In this document: positions 8,409 through 16,218 of the stretch, piece by piece | Position numbering within the stretch: the first letter of the stretch is position 1 | Layout of the letters: the number at the start of each line of letters is the position of its first letter | NCBI RefSeq assembly: GCF_900182655.1 | Contig: NZ_FXTC01000001.1 | Span: forward strand, 930,001 to 994,000 | DNA length: 64,000 nt | Direction of reading: 5' to 3' | From: Chryseobacterium rhizoplanae | GTDB taxonomy: Bacteria > Bacteroidota > Bacteroidia > Flavobacteriales > Weeksellaceae | The notes under the pieces: generated by a model | What the model was told of the DNA's origin: nothing | Databases searched by the model: none | What the model saw: only the letters and a program-made list of their open reading frames with translations | Made by a program: the position numbers and the translations under genes

Positions 8409-9608
8409 TTAAAAATTATATTTCCAGACTTTGTACACTTCGCCCTTCCTGAATTCAGTTTTTTCCAGAGGAAGTTCTATAAATGCATCGGTTTCCGCAA
8501 GGTGGGAAAAATCTCCGGAACCATTGGTATTGACAGATTCTGCAATGATCTGCCCTGACGGATTCATATTGAGTTTTACCTGTGCAAAATACTGCAATGG
8601 AAAAGGGAAATCAAGATCATTCTGCAAAACCGCATATTGGACTGTTTCCGGAATCTCTAAAGATCTTTCCAGCCAGGGAATAAAATACCGGTGAAGACAC
8701 ATAAATACGGAAACAGGATTCCCGGGAAAGGCAAAAACAAGTTTTTCATTCCGGCTTTTTCCGAACCAAAAAGGTTTTCCGGGTCTCTGCTTTATTTTGT
8801 GAAAAAGTTTTTCTATTCCCGCTTCTTCGCAGGCTTTAGGCAGATAATCAAATTTTCCCATAGACACTCCGCCGCTCATCAGCAAGATGTCATACGTTTC
8901 AATACATCGCGAAAGCTCGTTCTTTATTAATTGAAAATCATCATTCCAATGCAGCAGGTCTGCACTGATCTTATATTTTTCCAAAACGGATTTTATAGTG
9001 ATTCCATTGGAACGTCTTAGCTGGAATGGAGTAGGATAATCTTCAGGGGATACCATTTCGTCTCCGGTGGAAATAACAGCAACCCTGGGAAGTTTTTTTA
9101 CGGTTAACAATGTTTTTCCGACGGATGCAGCAATCCCGAGAATGGAGGAGGTAATGACCTGATTGGCTTTTACCAATATTTCTCCTGCCTTTTTATCTTT
9201 TCCTTTCAGATGGATATTCTGTCCTTTTTTTATCGGAATCGTAAAGCTCGCCAGATTATTATTAATTGAAATATCTTCATAACGAATCACGGTGTCTACA
9301 GAAGAATCTAAGGCGGCTCCGGTCATGATTTCAATGCATTCGTCTTCAGTATCAATAGAAGCAGGAACTTCTCCGGCGGCTTGTACAGCTTTTATTTTGT
9401 AGGTGTGATATCCATTTTCATATGAATTAAAATGTATTGCAATTCCATCTACCGTAGACCTGTCAAAGGGTGGCAAATCGGAATCTGCTGTAATATTTTC
9501 AGCTAAAATTCTTCCTAAAGCATTTTCATAGAAAACTTCTTCCGTTCCAAAGTTTTTGATTTGGGAAAGTATGATTTCTTCTGCCTGTTGTACACTGATC
9601 ATTTCCAT
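8409..9608 (-). CDS. moeA: MoeA, molybdopterin molybdotransferase
   Basis: A protein of 399 residues with the four-domain MoeA pattern: PPFDRSTVDGIAI near the N-terminus, ISTGDEMV, the MPT-binding SGGVSMGKFDYLP, and AFPGNPVSVFM before the C-terminal beta domain. MoeA inserts molybdate into adenylylated molybdopterin. It starts 2 bp after the moaA stop and ends 8 bp before moaC. Confidence 0.95.
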   Translation of the reverse strand: MEMISVQQAEEIILSQIKNFGTEEVFYENALGRILAENITADSDLPPFDRSTVDGIAIHFNSYENGYHTYKIKAVQAAGEVPASIDTEDECIEIMTGAALDSSVDTVIRYEDISINNNLASFTIPIKKGQNIHLKGKDKKAGEILVKANQVITSSILGIAASVGKTLLTVKKLPRVAVISTGDEMVSPEDYPTPFQLRRSNGITIKSVLEKYKISADLLHWNDDFQLIKNELSRCIETYDILLMSGGVSMGKFDYLPKACEEAGIEKLFHKIKQRPGKPFWFGKSRNEKLVFAFPGNPVSVFMCLHRYFIPWLERSLEIPETVQYAVLQNDLDFPFPLQYFAQVKLNMNPSGQIIAESVNTNGSGDFSHLAETDAFIELPLEKTEFRKGEVYKVWKYNF

Positions 9609-9610
9609 AA

Positions 9611-10597
9611 TTATCCTCCGATTGTTGCCATAGACTGATGAATTTGTGACGCGGTAAGACTCTCTTTTTGAGCTTCCCAGCCGTCCTTTGGTTTGTTCTG
9701 AATGCTGTTGATGATTATATCTTTCAGCTCTTCATCTGTTTTACCCATCCGTATCTCATCTTTGAGATTTATGCCTGTACCTTCATAAAGGCAGGTTCTG
9801 AGAATACCGGAAGGCGTAATTCTTATCCTGTTGCAATCTCCGCAAAATGAACGTGTATACGCTGCAATGATTCCTATATTTCCTGTAAAACCGGGAACAT
9901 TATAATTATATGCCGTTGAATTTTTGGGATCTTGAATCTTTTGTATTTCAGGGAAATATTCTTTTATATAGCGGTAAATCTGTGAGAAATTCCATTTCAG
10001 CGAAATATCTGTATCACCACCATTGAAAGGCATTTCCTCAATAAAACGTACATCAACGGGAAGGTCTTTCGTAAGTTCCACCAAAGGAATAATATCTTCA
10101 ATATTTTCATTTTCCATCACCACCGTATTGATTTTTACTTTGATATGATGCTGAAGGAGACCATCCAACGTTTCCATGACCTTATCAAAGCTGTTTCTTC
10201 TGGTAATTTTGAAAAACCGGTCTTTATCCAAGGTATCAAGGCTTAGATTAACAGATTTTATCCCGAATTTTTTAAGTTCCGGAATATAAGGTTCGGTAAG
10301 AAGACCATTGGTTGTTAAACTAAGATCAGTCAGACCATCTAATTCTGATATTTTCCGGATAAGTTCAATACTGTTTTTTCGTACAAACGGTTCTCCTCCG
10401 GTGATTCTGATTTTATCTACGCCCATTTTTGTAAATACGGAACAGATTCTGAGCATTTCCTCATCAGTCATTAACTCATTTTGCTTAATCCAGGTAAGAC
10501 CATTTTCCGGCATGCAGTATGTACATCGGAGATTACAGCGGTCTACAATTGCAAGCCTGAGATAATTAATATTCCTTCCAAATTTATCTGTCAACAT
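9611..10597 (-). CDS. moaA: MoaA, GTP 3',8-cyclase (radical SAM)
   Basis: A protein of 328 residues that catalyses the first step of cofactor synthesis from GTP. The radical-SAM iron-sulfur motif is CNLRCTYC near residue 20, followed by RITGGEP. The second cluster is formed by FCGDCNRIRIT and a later cysteine in RTCLYEG. The protein ends ATIGG; the C-terminal Gly-Gly is required in MoaA enzymes. First gene of a five-gene operon with a good -7 box just upstream. Confidence 0.97.
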   Translation of the reverse strand: MLTDKFGRNINYLRLAIVDRCNLRCTYCMPENGLTWIKQNELMTDEEMLRICSVFTKMGVDKIRITGGEPFVRKNSIELIRKISELDGLTDLSLTTNGLLTEPYIPELKKFGIKSVNLSLDTLDKDRFFKITRRNSFDKVMETLDGLLQHHIKVKINTVVMENENIEDIIPLVELTKDLPVDVRFIEEMPFNGGDTDISLKWNFSQIYRYIKEYFPEIQKIQDPKNSTAYNYNVPGFTGNIGIIAAYTRSFCGDCNRIRITPSGILRTCLYEGTGINLKDEIRMGKTDEELKDIIINSIQNKPKDGWEAQKESLTASQIHQSMATIGG

Positions 10598-10620
10598 TTT
10601 AAATACGATGAGTCCTATTA

Positions 10621-10628
10621 CAAATATA
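10621..10628 (-). promoter_or_regulatory. Candidate promoter -7 box of the moaA operon
   Basis: On the minus strand the bases read TATATTTG, an exact match to the Bacteroidota -7 consensus TAnnTTTG, 23 bp before the moaA ATG. A TTG lies about 24 bp further upstream, slightly farther than usual for the -33 element. No molybdenum-cofactor riboswitch structure was recognised in the short leader. Confidence 0.6.
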
Positions 10629-10681
10629 CTGAATGTTTTTTGTGGGAGTGATCAATTTTATATTTATTGCTTAAATAATAA

Positions 10682-10706
10682 AAGATGAGCCTTAAAGGCT
10701 CATCTT
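10682..10706 (-). terminator. Hairpin terminator after the alpha/beta hydrolase gene
   Basis: Perfect 12-bp inverted repeat AAGATGAGCCTT / AAGGCTCATCTT separated by one base (in practice a 5-base loop). On the minus strand a short T-rich stretch follows. It closes the five-gene operon beginning with the bicupin gene. Confidence 0.75.
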
Positions 10707-10731
10707 GGTATAGACGTAATAGAAAATCAGG

Positions 10732-11553
10732 TTAAGATCTGATAAACTCCAGAATATCTTTGTTAATTGTTTCGTGTTCTGTAGTAGGCATTCCGTGAGG
10801 AAAACCTGGGTAAGTAATCAGTTTTCCATTCTTTAATAATTTTGCTGATTTTATAGCAGCGTTTTCAATCGGGACAATCTGATCATCTTCTCCGTGCAGA
10901 ACTAAAACGGGAAGGTCAACGGCTTTTAGATCTTCGGTTAAATCTGTTTCAGAAAAAGCTTTTATACCGTCGTAATGTGCTACGATACCGCCCATCATTC
11001 CTTGTCTCCACCAATTTCTCTGAATACCTTCTTTGATGTTGGCCCCTTCTCTGTTGTAACCGTAGAAAGGGAATGTCAAATCAATATAAAACTGGTTTCT
11101 GTTATTGAGGGTCTGGTCTCTGATATTGTCAAAAACTTCAATCGGAACCCCATCAGGATTGCTTTCACTTTTTACCATTACAGGTGGAATGGCGCTGATA
11201 AGAACTGCTTTTTTAGCTCTTCCGTTAGAATATTTATTCACATAGCGGATTACTTCGCCACCACCTGTAGAGTGTCCAATGTGAACTACGTCTTTCAAAT
11301 CAAGAAATTCTACCAGTTCGGCTGCATCAGAAGCATATTGTTCAATGGTATGATTGTAAATATTCTGGCTGGAACGTCCGTGTCCTCTTCTGTCATGGGC
11401 AATGACTCTGTACCCTTTCTGTAAGAAAAAAATTACCTGCGCATCCCAGTCATCAGATGATAAAGGCCATCCGTGGTGAAACATCAGTACAGGTCCTTCT
11501 CCCTGATCTTTGTAAAAAATTTCTGTTCCGTCTTTTAATGTTAATGTGCTCAT
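10732..11553 (-). CDS. Alpha/beta hydrolase, non-heme chloroperoxidase type
   Basis: A cytoplasmic protein of 273 residues with the oxyanion HHGWPLSSDDW, the nucleophile elbow GHSTGGGE (Ser near 96), the acidic residue in LHGEDDQIVP and the catalytic His in GFPHGMPTTEH. This is the pattern of cofactor-free haloperoxidase/esterase enzymes, many of which act as esterases or perhydrolases. It is the last gene of the operon, 32 bp after the DsbA-fold gene. Confidence 0.9.
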   Translation of the reverse strand: MSTLTLKDGTEIFYKDQGEGPVLMFHHGWPLSSDDWDAQVIFFLQKGYRVIAHDRRGHGRSSQNIYNHTIEQYASDAAELVEFLDLKDVVHIGHSTGGGEVIRYVNKYSNGRAKKAVLISAIPPVMVKSESNPDGVPIEVFDNIRDQTLNNRNQFYIDLTFPFYGYNREGANIKEGIQRNWWRQGMMGGIVAHYDGIKAFSETDLTEDLKAVDLPVLVLHGEDDQIVPIENAAIKSAKLLKNGKLITYPGFPHGMPTTEHETINKDILEFIRS

Positions 11554-11585
11554 TGTTGTTATGTTTTTAATGTTATGAATTGATT

Positions 11586-12125
11586 TTATTTTAAAAATGA
11601 TTTTGTTGAGTTAATGGTATTTTCACGTACCAGCTGAAAAAGATCTTCAGCGCCGCCATTGAATTTATTTCCATTAATGAAAAAAGAAGGAGTTCCGTTC
11701 ACTCCGCTGATAACACCACTTTCAAAGTCAGTATCTATTTTTTCCGTCAATGCCTGCTTCTGAATATCTGCTTTGAATTGGGAGATATTTAAATCCAGTT
11801 TTTCTGCCAGCTTTAATAGCAGGTTTTCATTCAGAAATTGCTGATTTTCATAAATAGCATCATGCATTTTCCAGAATTTCCCTTGTAGTCCGGCCGCTTC
11901 TGCTGCCAATGCTGCAGGTTTTGCATACTGATGCATTTCTGACAGAGGAAAATTTCTGAAAACAAATCTGATCTGATCTCCGAATTCTTTCATTAATTCT
12001 TTAAGAACCGGATAGGCTTCACCGCAATAAGGACACTGATAATCTCCGTATTCTACAATGACTAAACCGGCATCCAAATTGCCCTGGGTATGGTCAGCAT
12101 TGCTGACTGATGGTTTTAATGACAT
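11586..12125 (-). CDS. DsbA-fold thiol oxidoreductase, cytoplasmic
   Basis: A protein of 179 residues without a signal peptide. An active site CPYC lies in GDYQCPYCGEAYP (near residues 32-35), and a cis-proline loop reads NGTPSFFINGN. The length and the helical insertion between these motifs fit the DsbA/FrnE-like family rather than thioredoxin. It sits 2 bp after a peroxiredoxin gene, so a role in recycling or in cytoplasmic thiol repair is a reasonable inference. Confidence 0.9.
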   Translation of the reverse strand: MSLKPSVSNADHTQGNLDAGLVIVEYGDYQCPYCGEAYPVLKELMKEFGDQIRFVFRNFPLSEMHQYAKPAALAAEAAGLQGKFWKMHDAIYENQQFLNENLLLKLAEKLDLNISQFKADIQKQALTEKIDTDFESGVISGVNGTPSFFINGNKFNGGAEDLFQLVRENTINSTKSFLK

Positions 12126-12127
12126 AA

Positions 12128-12589
12128 TTATTTTGTGTTAAGGGTTTCTAATGCTTCTAAAATTCCGTCCGCACCTGGGTTGATTGCCGTGGGTGACAGA
12201 TAACTCCATTGGATGATGCCGTCTTTATTAATGACAAAAAGGGCTCTGTTGCATTCACCTTCCTCATCGTTATAAACGCCATATTTTTTTGCAATTTCTC
12301 CTTTCGCTTCAAAATCTGCCAGCAAAGGAAAGTGCAGGTTTCTGGATTGTGAAAATGCGAGGTGGCACCATTTACTGTCTACAGAAATTCCGAAGATCTC
12401 GGCATCATATTTTTTGAAATATTTCAGCATTTCGTTATACAAAGCCATCTGGTCACTACAAACCGGGCTCCAGTCTGCGGGGTAAAAGGCAAGGATGACG
12501 TTTCTGCCTTTGAATTCGGATAAGGTTATTTTCTGATCCGGAGTTGCAAATAATGTAAAATCAGGAGCAACTGTATTTTTTTGTAACAT
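12128..12589 (-). CDS. Peroxiredoxin (AhpC/TSA, BCP-like)
   Basis: A protein of 153 residues with the thioredoxin-like peroxiredoxin core. The peroxidatic cysteine is in PADWSPVCSDQM (about residue 45), where the usual PxxxTxxC carries serine in place of threonine. A further cysteine in EGECNRALFVI is not at a classical resolving position, so the DsbA-fold neighbour may be the reducing partner. It lies 4 bp after the DUF1275 gene and 2 bp before the DsbA-fold gene. Confidence 0.9.
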   Translation of the reverse strand: MLQKNTVAPDFTLFATPDQKITLSEFKGRNVILAFYPADWSPVCSDQMALYNEMLKYFKKYDAEIFGISVDSKWCHLAFSQSRNLHFPLLADFEAKGEIAKKYGVYNDEEGECNRALFVINKDGIIQWSYLSPTAINPGADGILEALETLNTK

Positions 12590-12593
12590 TGGA

Positions 12594-13286
12594 TTAGTTT
12601 TTAATAGTTGAAATTGGTATTGTTAATGCGCAAATCAGCAGTAAAATTGCCGGGAAAATCAGTGCCCAGTTTCCTGAAAATGAGAGTAGGAAAGGAGCTG
12701 CCGAAGCACCCGAGAGAAAACCCAGCCATAAGAATAAAAGATGAAAGAGATTCGCTTTATGTTCATTGCGCTGGTCTTTATTATCATTCATTACAAACAG
12801 AGCTGCCGCTCTTGCGAGGCTGTTTAAAGTTCCTGTAACAAAATCGGTATTGATTTTTTGGCTGCCGACTGATGTTACAATCGTATTCATAAGGCCCATC
12901 GAAAAACCGATCACTGCGATGGATACCACATTCGGAATATGTTCATAATAATCAGCTATACTGTAAAAGATCATTATTCCTGAAACAATGTAGAAGGTAC
13001 TATTTTTAATCCTGCATCTCTTCCATAAAGACAAACAGGTACCCGTATAAATTCCGGTCAGAAAAAATAAGATAACTGTAACAGAAGTAATGATTATACC
13101 GGACTTTTCATTGAAAAAAGCGGCTCCCAGCTGCGTGGTATTCCCACTCATAAAAGAAACATAGGTTTTCCATTGAATCAGTCCTGTGGCATCGGTGTAT
13201 CCTGCGATAAAAGCCAGGAATATTGCAATTTTCTCCTGTAATCTGACAGAGGCATCAGAAATAAAGGATTGTGTTTCCGGAAGCAA
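12594..13286 (-). CDS. DUF1275 (YoaK-type) membrane protein
   Basis: A protein of 230 residues with about six hydrophobic segments. The family signature is GYTDATGLIQW.TYVSFMSGNTTQLG near the N-terminus, and VTGTLNSLARA in the middle. The family is uncharacterised; a transport role is often proposed. It lies 5 bp after the bicupin gene and 4 bp before the peroxiredoxin. Confidence 0.88.
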   Translation of the reverse strand: MLPETQSFISDASVRLQEKIAIFLAFIAGYTDATGLIQWKTYVSFMSGNTTQLGAAFFNEKSGIIITSVTVILFFLTGIYTGTCLSLWKRCRIKNSTFYIVSGIMIFYSIADYYEHIPNVVSIAVIGFSMGLMNTIVTSVGSQKINTDFVTGTLNSLARAAALFVMNDNKDQRNEHKANLFHLLFLWLGFLSGASAAPFLLSFSGNWALIFPAILLLICALTIPISTIKN

Positions 13287-13291
13287 AGTAT

Positions 13292-14338
13292 TTATTTTCC
13301 AGGTTTGATGAATACTTTCTTTTCAGGAAATTTTTCTATTTCTCCTTCTTTCAGTCCGAAATTAGTTGTGACTACATCTTTTGGGTTTCCTGCAAGCCAT
13401 TCGCTGATATCAATAGATTCATAGGTGCCGTTATTAAATCCGATCAGTACTTTACAGACCGTGTCACCTGTATTCTTGATATAATGTCCTGCTCCCATAG
13501 GCACGTAACCTACATCACCGGCGTTAAACTGCTCTGTGACAGAAACACCTTCTGCTAAAAACACTGACATTTCTGCCTGTCCCGAAATGAAATACTGCCA
13601 CTCGTCTGCATTGGGATGCCAGTGCATTTCTCTTAATGCTCCGGGCTGAAGCTCCAGCACAGATCCGGCCATTGTTGTGCTGATGGGAAACTCTTTACGG
13701 GTAACCAGTCTCTGAAGTCCTCCGCCGGGAATTATTCTTGGTTGCTGAGAATGCAAAGGGTAACGATGAAGACTTATCAGTTCAATATCTGACTCTTCAG
13801 GGCGGGCTGCTGCATTAGCTGATAATTCGTCAGGAACAGGTCCTGCAGCGAAGTACACCTCTTTCTGAGGAAGTGCTGCTACTTCTTCAAGGCTCAGGCC
13901 TAAATTTTGTGCAACAATTTCAGGGGGCATACTTGAAACAAAATCTGTAATACTGAACGTATGGTCTTCTGAAAAATTACCATTATCAAAAATCAGGATA
14001 AAATGACATTCTTCTGTTCCTGTAGCCTGGATAGAATGGCCATAACCTTTTGGGAAATACCAGACATCGCCTGGCTCAAAATTATCTGTATAACTGTGCC
14101 CGTCCGGGTGAATGATTGTTGTGCGTACCGTTCCTGAAATCACATAAGCCCATTCTGCAGCATTGGCATGCCAGTGAAGCTCTCTCATACTTCCGGGCTG
14201 TAGTCTCATGGAAACTCCGGCAATACCTATAGAAGCCGGAAATTCTTTTACAGAAGCTCCTCTTGTTGTGCCGCCATCATTGGTACGCGGTTCCTTTTTT
14301 TCTAATTCGTATCTGAAACTTAATGATGTTGAGTTCAT
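13292..14338 (-). CDS. Bicupin, oxalate decarboxylase-like
   Basis: A protein of 348 residues with two cupin domains and no signal peptide. Metal ligands are visible in both: HWHANAAEW (His55, His57, Glu62) with His101, and HWHPNADEW (His239, His241, Glu246) with His285. This is the manganese-site pattern of OxdC. The lid that reads SENS in Bacillus OxdC is here SEDH (123-126), keeping the glutamate linked to decarboxylase activity. Oxalate to formate plus CO2 is therefore plausible. First gene of a five-gene operon with gaps of 2-32 bp. Confidence 0.9.
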   Translation of the reverse strand: MNSTSLSFRYELEKKEPRTNDGGTTRGASVKEFPASIGIAGVSMRLQPGSMRELHWHANAAEWAYVISGTVRTTIIHPDGHSYTDNFEPGDVWYFPKGYGHSIQATGTEECHFILIFDNGNFSEDHTFSITDFVSSMPPEIVAQNLGLSLEEVAALPQKEVYFAAGPVPDELSANAAARPEESDIELISLHRYPLHSQQPRIIPGGGLQRLVTRKEFPISTTMAGSVLELQPGALREMHWHPNADEWQYFISGQAEMSVFLAEGVSVTEQFNAGDVGYVPMGAGHYIKNTGDTVCKVLIGFNNGTYESIDISEWLAGNPKDVVTTNFGLKEGEIEKFPEKKVFIKPGK

Positions 14339-14512
14339 AGTATTTTTTTTAGGGATTAATTGTCTTTGTTTTTACTATTGTAAAGTTATCCCGAAACCCT
14401 ATTTTTTTTAGGTGTCTTTCGGTGAAAAGGCAAAATGAGTCGTTGAGAATAAAAAACAGGACGATAATCGCGATTAACAGGGCATTCGGAGGAAGAACAG
14501 ATATTGGTTCAA

Positions 14513-14545
14513 AAAAAAATCACCGGGATTTTCCAGTGATTTTTG
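14513..14545 (-). terminator. Hairpin terminator, probably for the OYE-monooxygenase genes
   Basis: Inverted repeat AATCACCGG / CCAGTGATT with one mismatch, flanked by an A run on the left and T run on the right, so it could work in both directions. Read on the minus strand it follows the stop at 14572 and has an A-run complement of at least eight U. It separates that unit from the bicupin operon. The 232-bp gap otherwise holds no recognised gene. Confidence 0.7.
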
Positions 14546-14571
14546 ATATAATTGAATTGTATGATATAGAT

Positions 14572-15123
14572 TTATTTATACAGCCATTTTTTGATCAGTC
14601 TGGTATAATTAGGCATGACTAAGAATACCATCAGAAAAACGATGATCCCTGAAATGATAAAACCGTCAGAATAATGATTGGCAGGAATTGAAAATACTCT
14701 TAAAAAGGGTAGGATGACAAAAGGAATAAGAATTGATAATGGATAGATGGCAGACCAGGTAACCAGAAACTGTTTCCAGCGGACAGGAACTTTATTGCCT
14801 TCATTTTCTGAATTAAAAAGGAAATCCAGTCCGGATTTTATCTGGTAATTGTCATTTTTTGTGAATAACGGATGGGCTCGATCAATGAGTTTTTTCCTGT
14901 CATCTGATTCCATCCAGCTTCTGAGGTTTTTAATGGTATCAAAACGGATAATAACAGTATACACAAAAGTCAGATCAGGAATAGGACGTACAATCTGCAA
15001 ATCAATAAATCCTTCTGAATGCTTGGTAACCGGAACAATTTCGTCCAGCCATTTTTCATATTCCTGCTGTTTTCCATCCTGAATATGATGAGTAATAACA
15101 ACGGAGGCGCCCTGATTTTCCAT
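14572..15123 (-). CDS. Antibiotic-biosynthesis-monooxygenase-fold protein with membrane tail
   Basis: A protein of 183 residues. Residues 1-95 resemble the ABM dimeric ferredoxin-like fold (VVITHHIQDGKQQEYEKWLDEI, TFVYTVIIRFDT, LRSWMESDDRKKLIDRA). Residues 115-180 hold two hydrophobic helices with a short linker. This two-part architecture is known in small bacterial proteins whose substrate is undefined. It follows the Old Yellow Enzyme gene by 24 bp; a joint role in handling quinones or other electrophiles is inference. Confidence 0.85.
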   Translation of the reverse strand: MENQGASVVITHHIQDGKQQEYEKWLDEIVPVTKHSEGFIDLQIVRPIPDLTFVYTVIIRFDTIKNLRSWMESDDRKKLIDRAHPLFTKNDNYQIKSGLDFLFNSENEGNKVPVRWKQFLVTWSAIYPLSILIPFVILPFLRVFSIPANHYSDGFIISGIIVFLMVFLVMPNYTRLIKKWLYK

Positions 15124-15147
15124 AACTGATATTTTTTTCTGTTTGAT

Positions 15148-16206
15148 TTAATACGCTCTTTTATACTGCCATGGGATCTCTGTTTCAATATCCAATGCTT
15201 TAGCAGAATGAATTGCAAAATAAGGATCCCGTAAATGCGCTCTGGCAATAATAACCAGGTCCGCATTTCCGCCGGCAATAATATCATTGGCCTGTTCTGC
15301 TTCTGTAATCATTCCAACAGCTCCGGTCATCACGCCTGTCTGTTCTTTAATGGATTTTGCAAAAGGTACCTGATATCCGGGAAACACCTTGTCCTTGCTT
15401 ACATTGGTAAATCCGCCGCCGGATGCAGTAATGAAGTCTACACCGTTTTCTTTGAGTATTTTTGAAAGTCTGATACTGTCTTCCAGGGTCCACGCTTCAT
15501 CTGATTCTATATAATCAACTGAAGAGATTCTTACGAACAAAGGCATTTCAGCAGGAATCACTTTCCTGATTTCCTGAATGGTCTCTATCAGGAACCGGAT
15601 TCTGTTCTCAAAACTTCCGCCATATTGATCCTGCCTTTTATTGATCACGGCGGAATAAAACTGGTGAAATAAGTAACCATGGGCTGCATGAAGTTCAATA
15701 GTGTCAAAACCTGCTTCAACAGAGCGGAGTGCTGCTTTTACGAATTTAGCGGTAAGCTCTCTGATTTCATCTATAGTGAGTTCTTCGGCAAAAACGCCGT
15801 TAAATTCTCTTGCAGAAGATGATTTTACAGTCCAGCCACCTTCTTCCGGTGTGAGAGGCCTCATTCTTTCATTAGGATGCTTCAGGCTTCCTTTTCCTCC
15901 TGCATGCCAAAGCTGAATGCCTATTTTTGCATCCTGCTCGTGAACGAAATTCACAATGTTTTTCCATGCATTTTTCTGCTCTTCATTCCAGATTCCTACA
16001 TCGGACAATGTGGCCAGACCTTCTTCTGAAACAGCAGTACATTCTGTGATAATAAGTCCGGCACCGCCTACAGCCCGGCTTCCCAGATGAACGAGATGCC
16101 AGTTGCCCGGAATTCCGTTTTCAGCACTGTATTGCTGCATAGGAGATACTGCAATCCTGTTTTTTAGCATAAGACTGCGGATGTGTATAGGTGAAAATAA
16201 GTTCAT
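15148..16206 (-). CDS. Old Yellow Enzyme family NADH:flavin oxidoreductase (YqjM type)
   Basis: An FMN enzyme of 352 residues. Landmarks are LKNRIAVSPMQQYS (14-27), NWHLVHLGSRAVGGAG, ELHAAHGYLFHQFYS with the substrate-binding pair, and RQDQYGGSFENR. Members reduce activated alkenes such as enones and quinone-like compounds with NAD(P)H. The redox-tuning cysteine of YqjM (position 26 there, SPMCMYS) is glutamine here. The gene begins 12 bp after the hybrid kinase stop, so all may be one transcript. Confidence 0.92.
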   Translation of the reverse strand: MNLFSPIHIRSLMLKNRIAVSPMQQYSAENGIPGNWHLVHLGSRAVGGAGLIITECTAVSEEGLATLSDVGIWNEEQKNAWKNIVNFVHEQDAKIGIQLWHAGGKGSLKHPNERMRPLTPEEGGWTVKSSSAREFNGVFAEELTIDEIRELTAKFVKAALRSVEAGFDTIELHAAHGYLFHQFYSAVINKRQDQYGGSFENRIRFLIETIQEIRKVIPAEMPLFVRISSVDYIESDEAWTLEDSIRLSKILKENGVDFITASGGGFTNVSKDKVFPGYQVPFAKSIKEQTGVMTGAVGMITEAEQANDIIAGGNADLVIIARAHLRDPYFAIHSAKALDIETEIPWQYKRAY

Positions 16207-16218
16207 TTTTTTAGTTTT

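Noticed and set aside
14422..14622. A 66-codon plus-strand frame
   Set aside because: It runs through the terminator hairpin at 14513-14545 and into the monooxygenase-fold gene on the other strand; composition is not protein-like.
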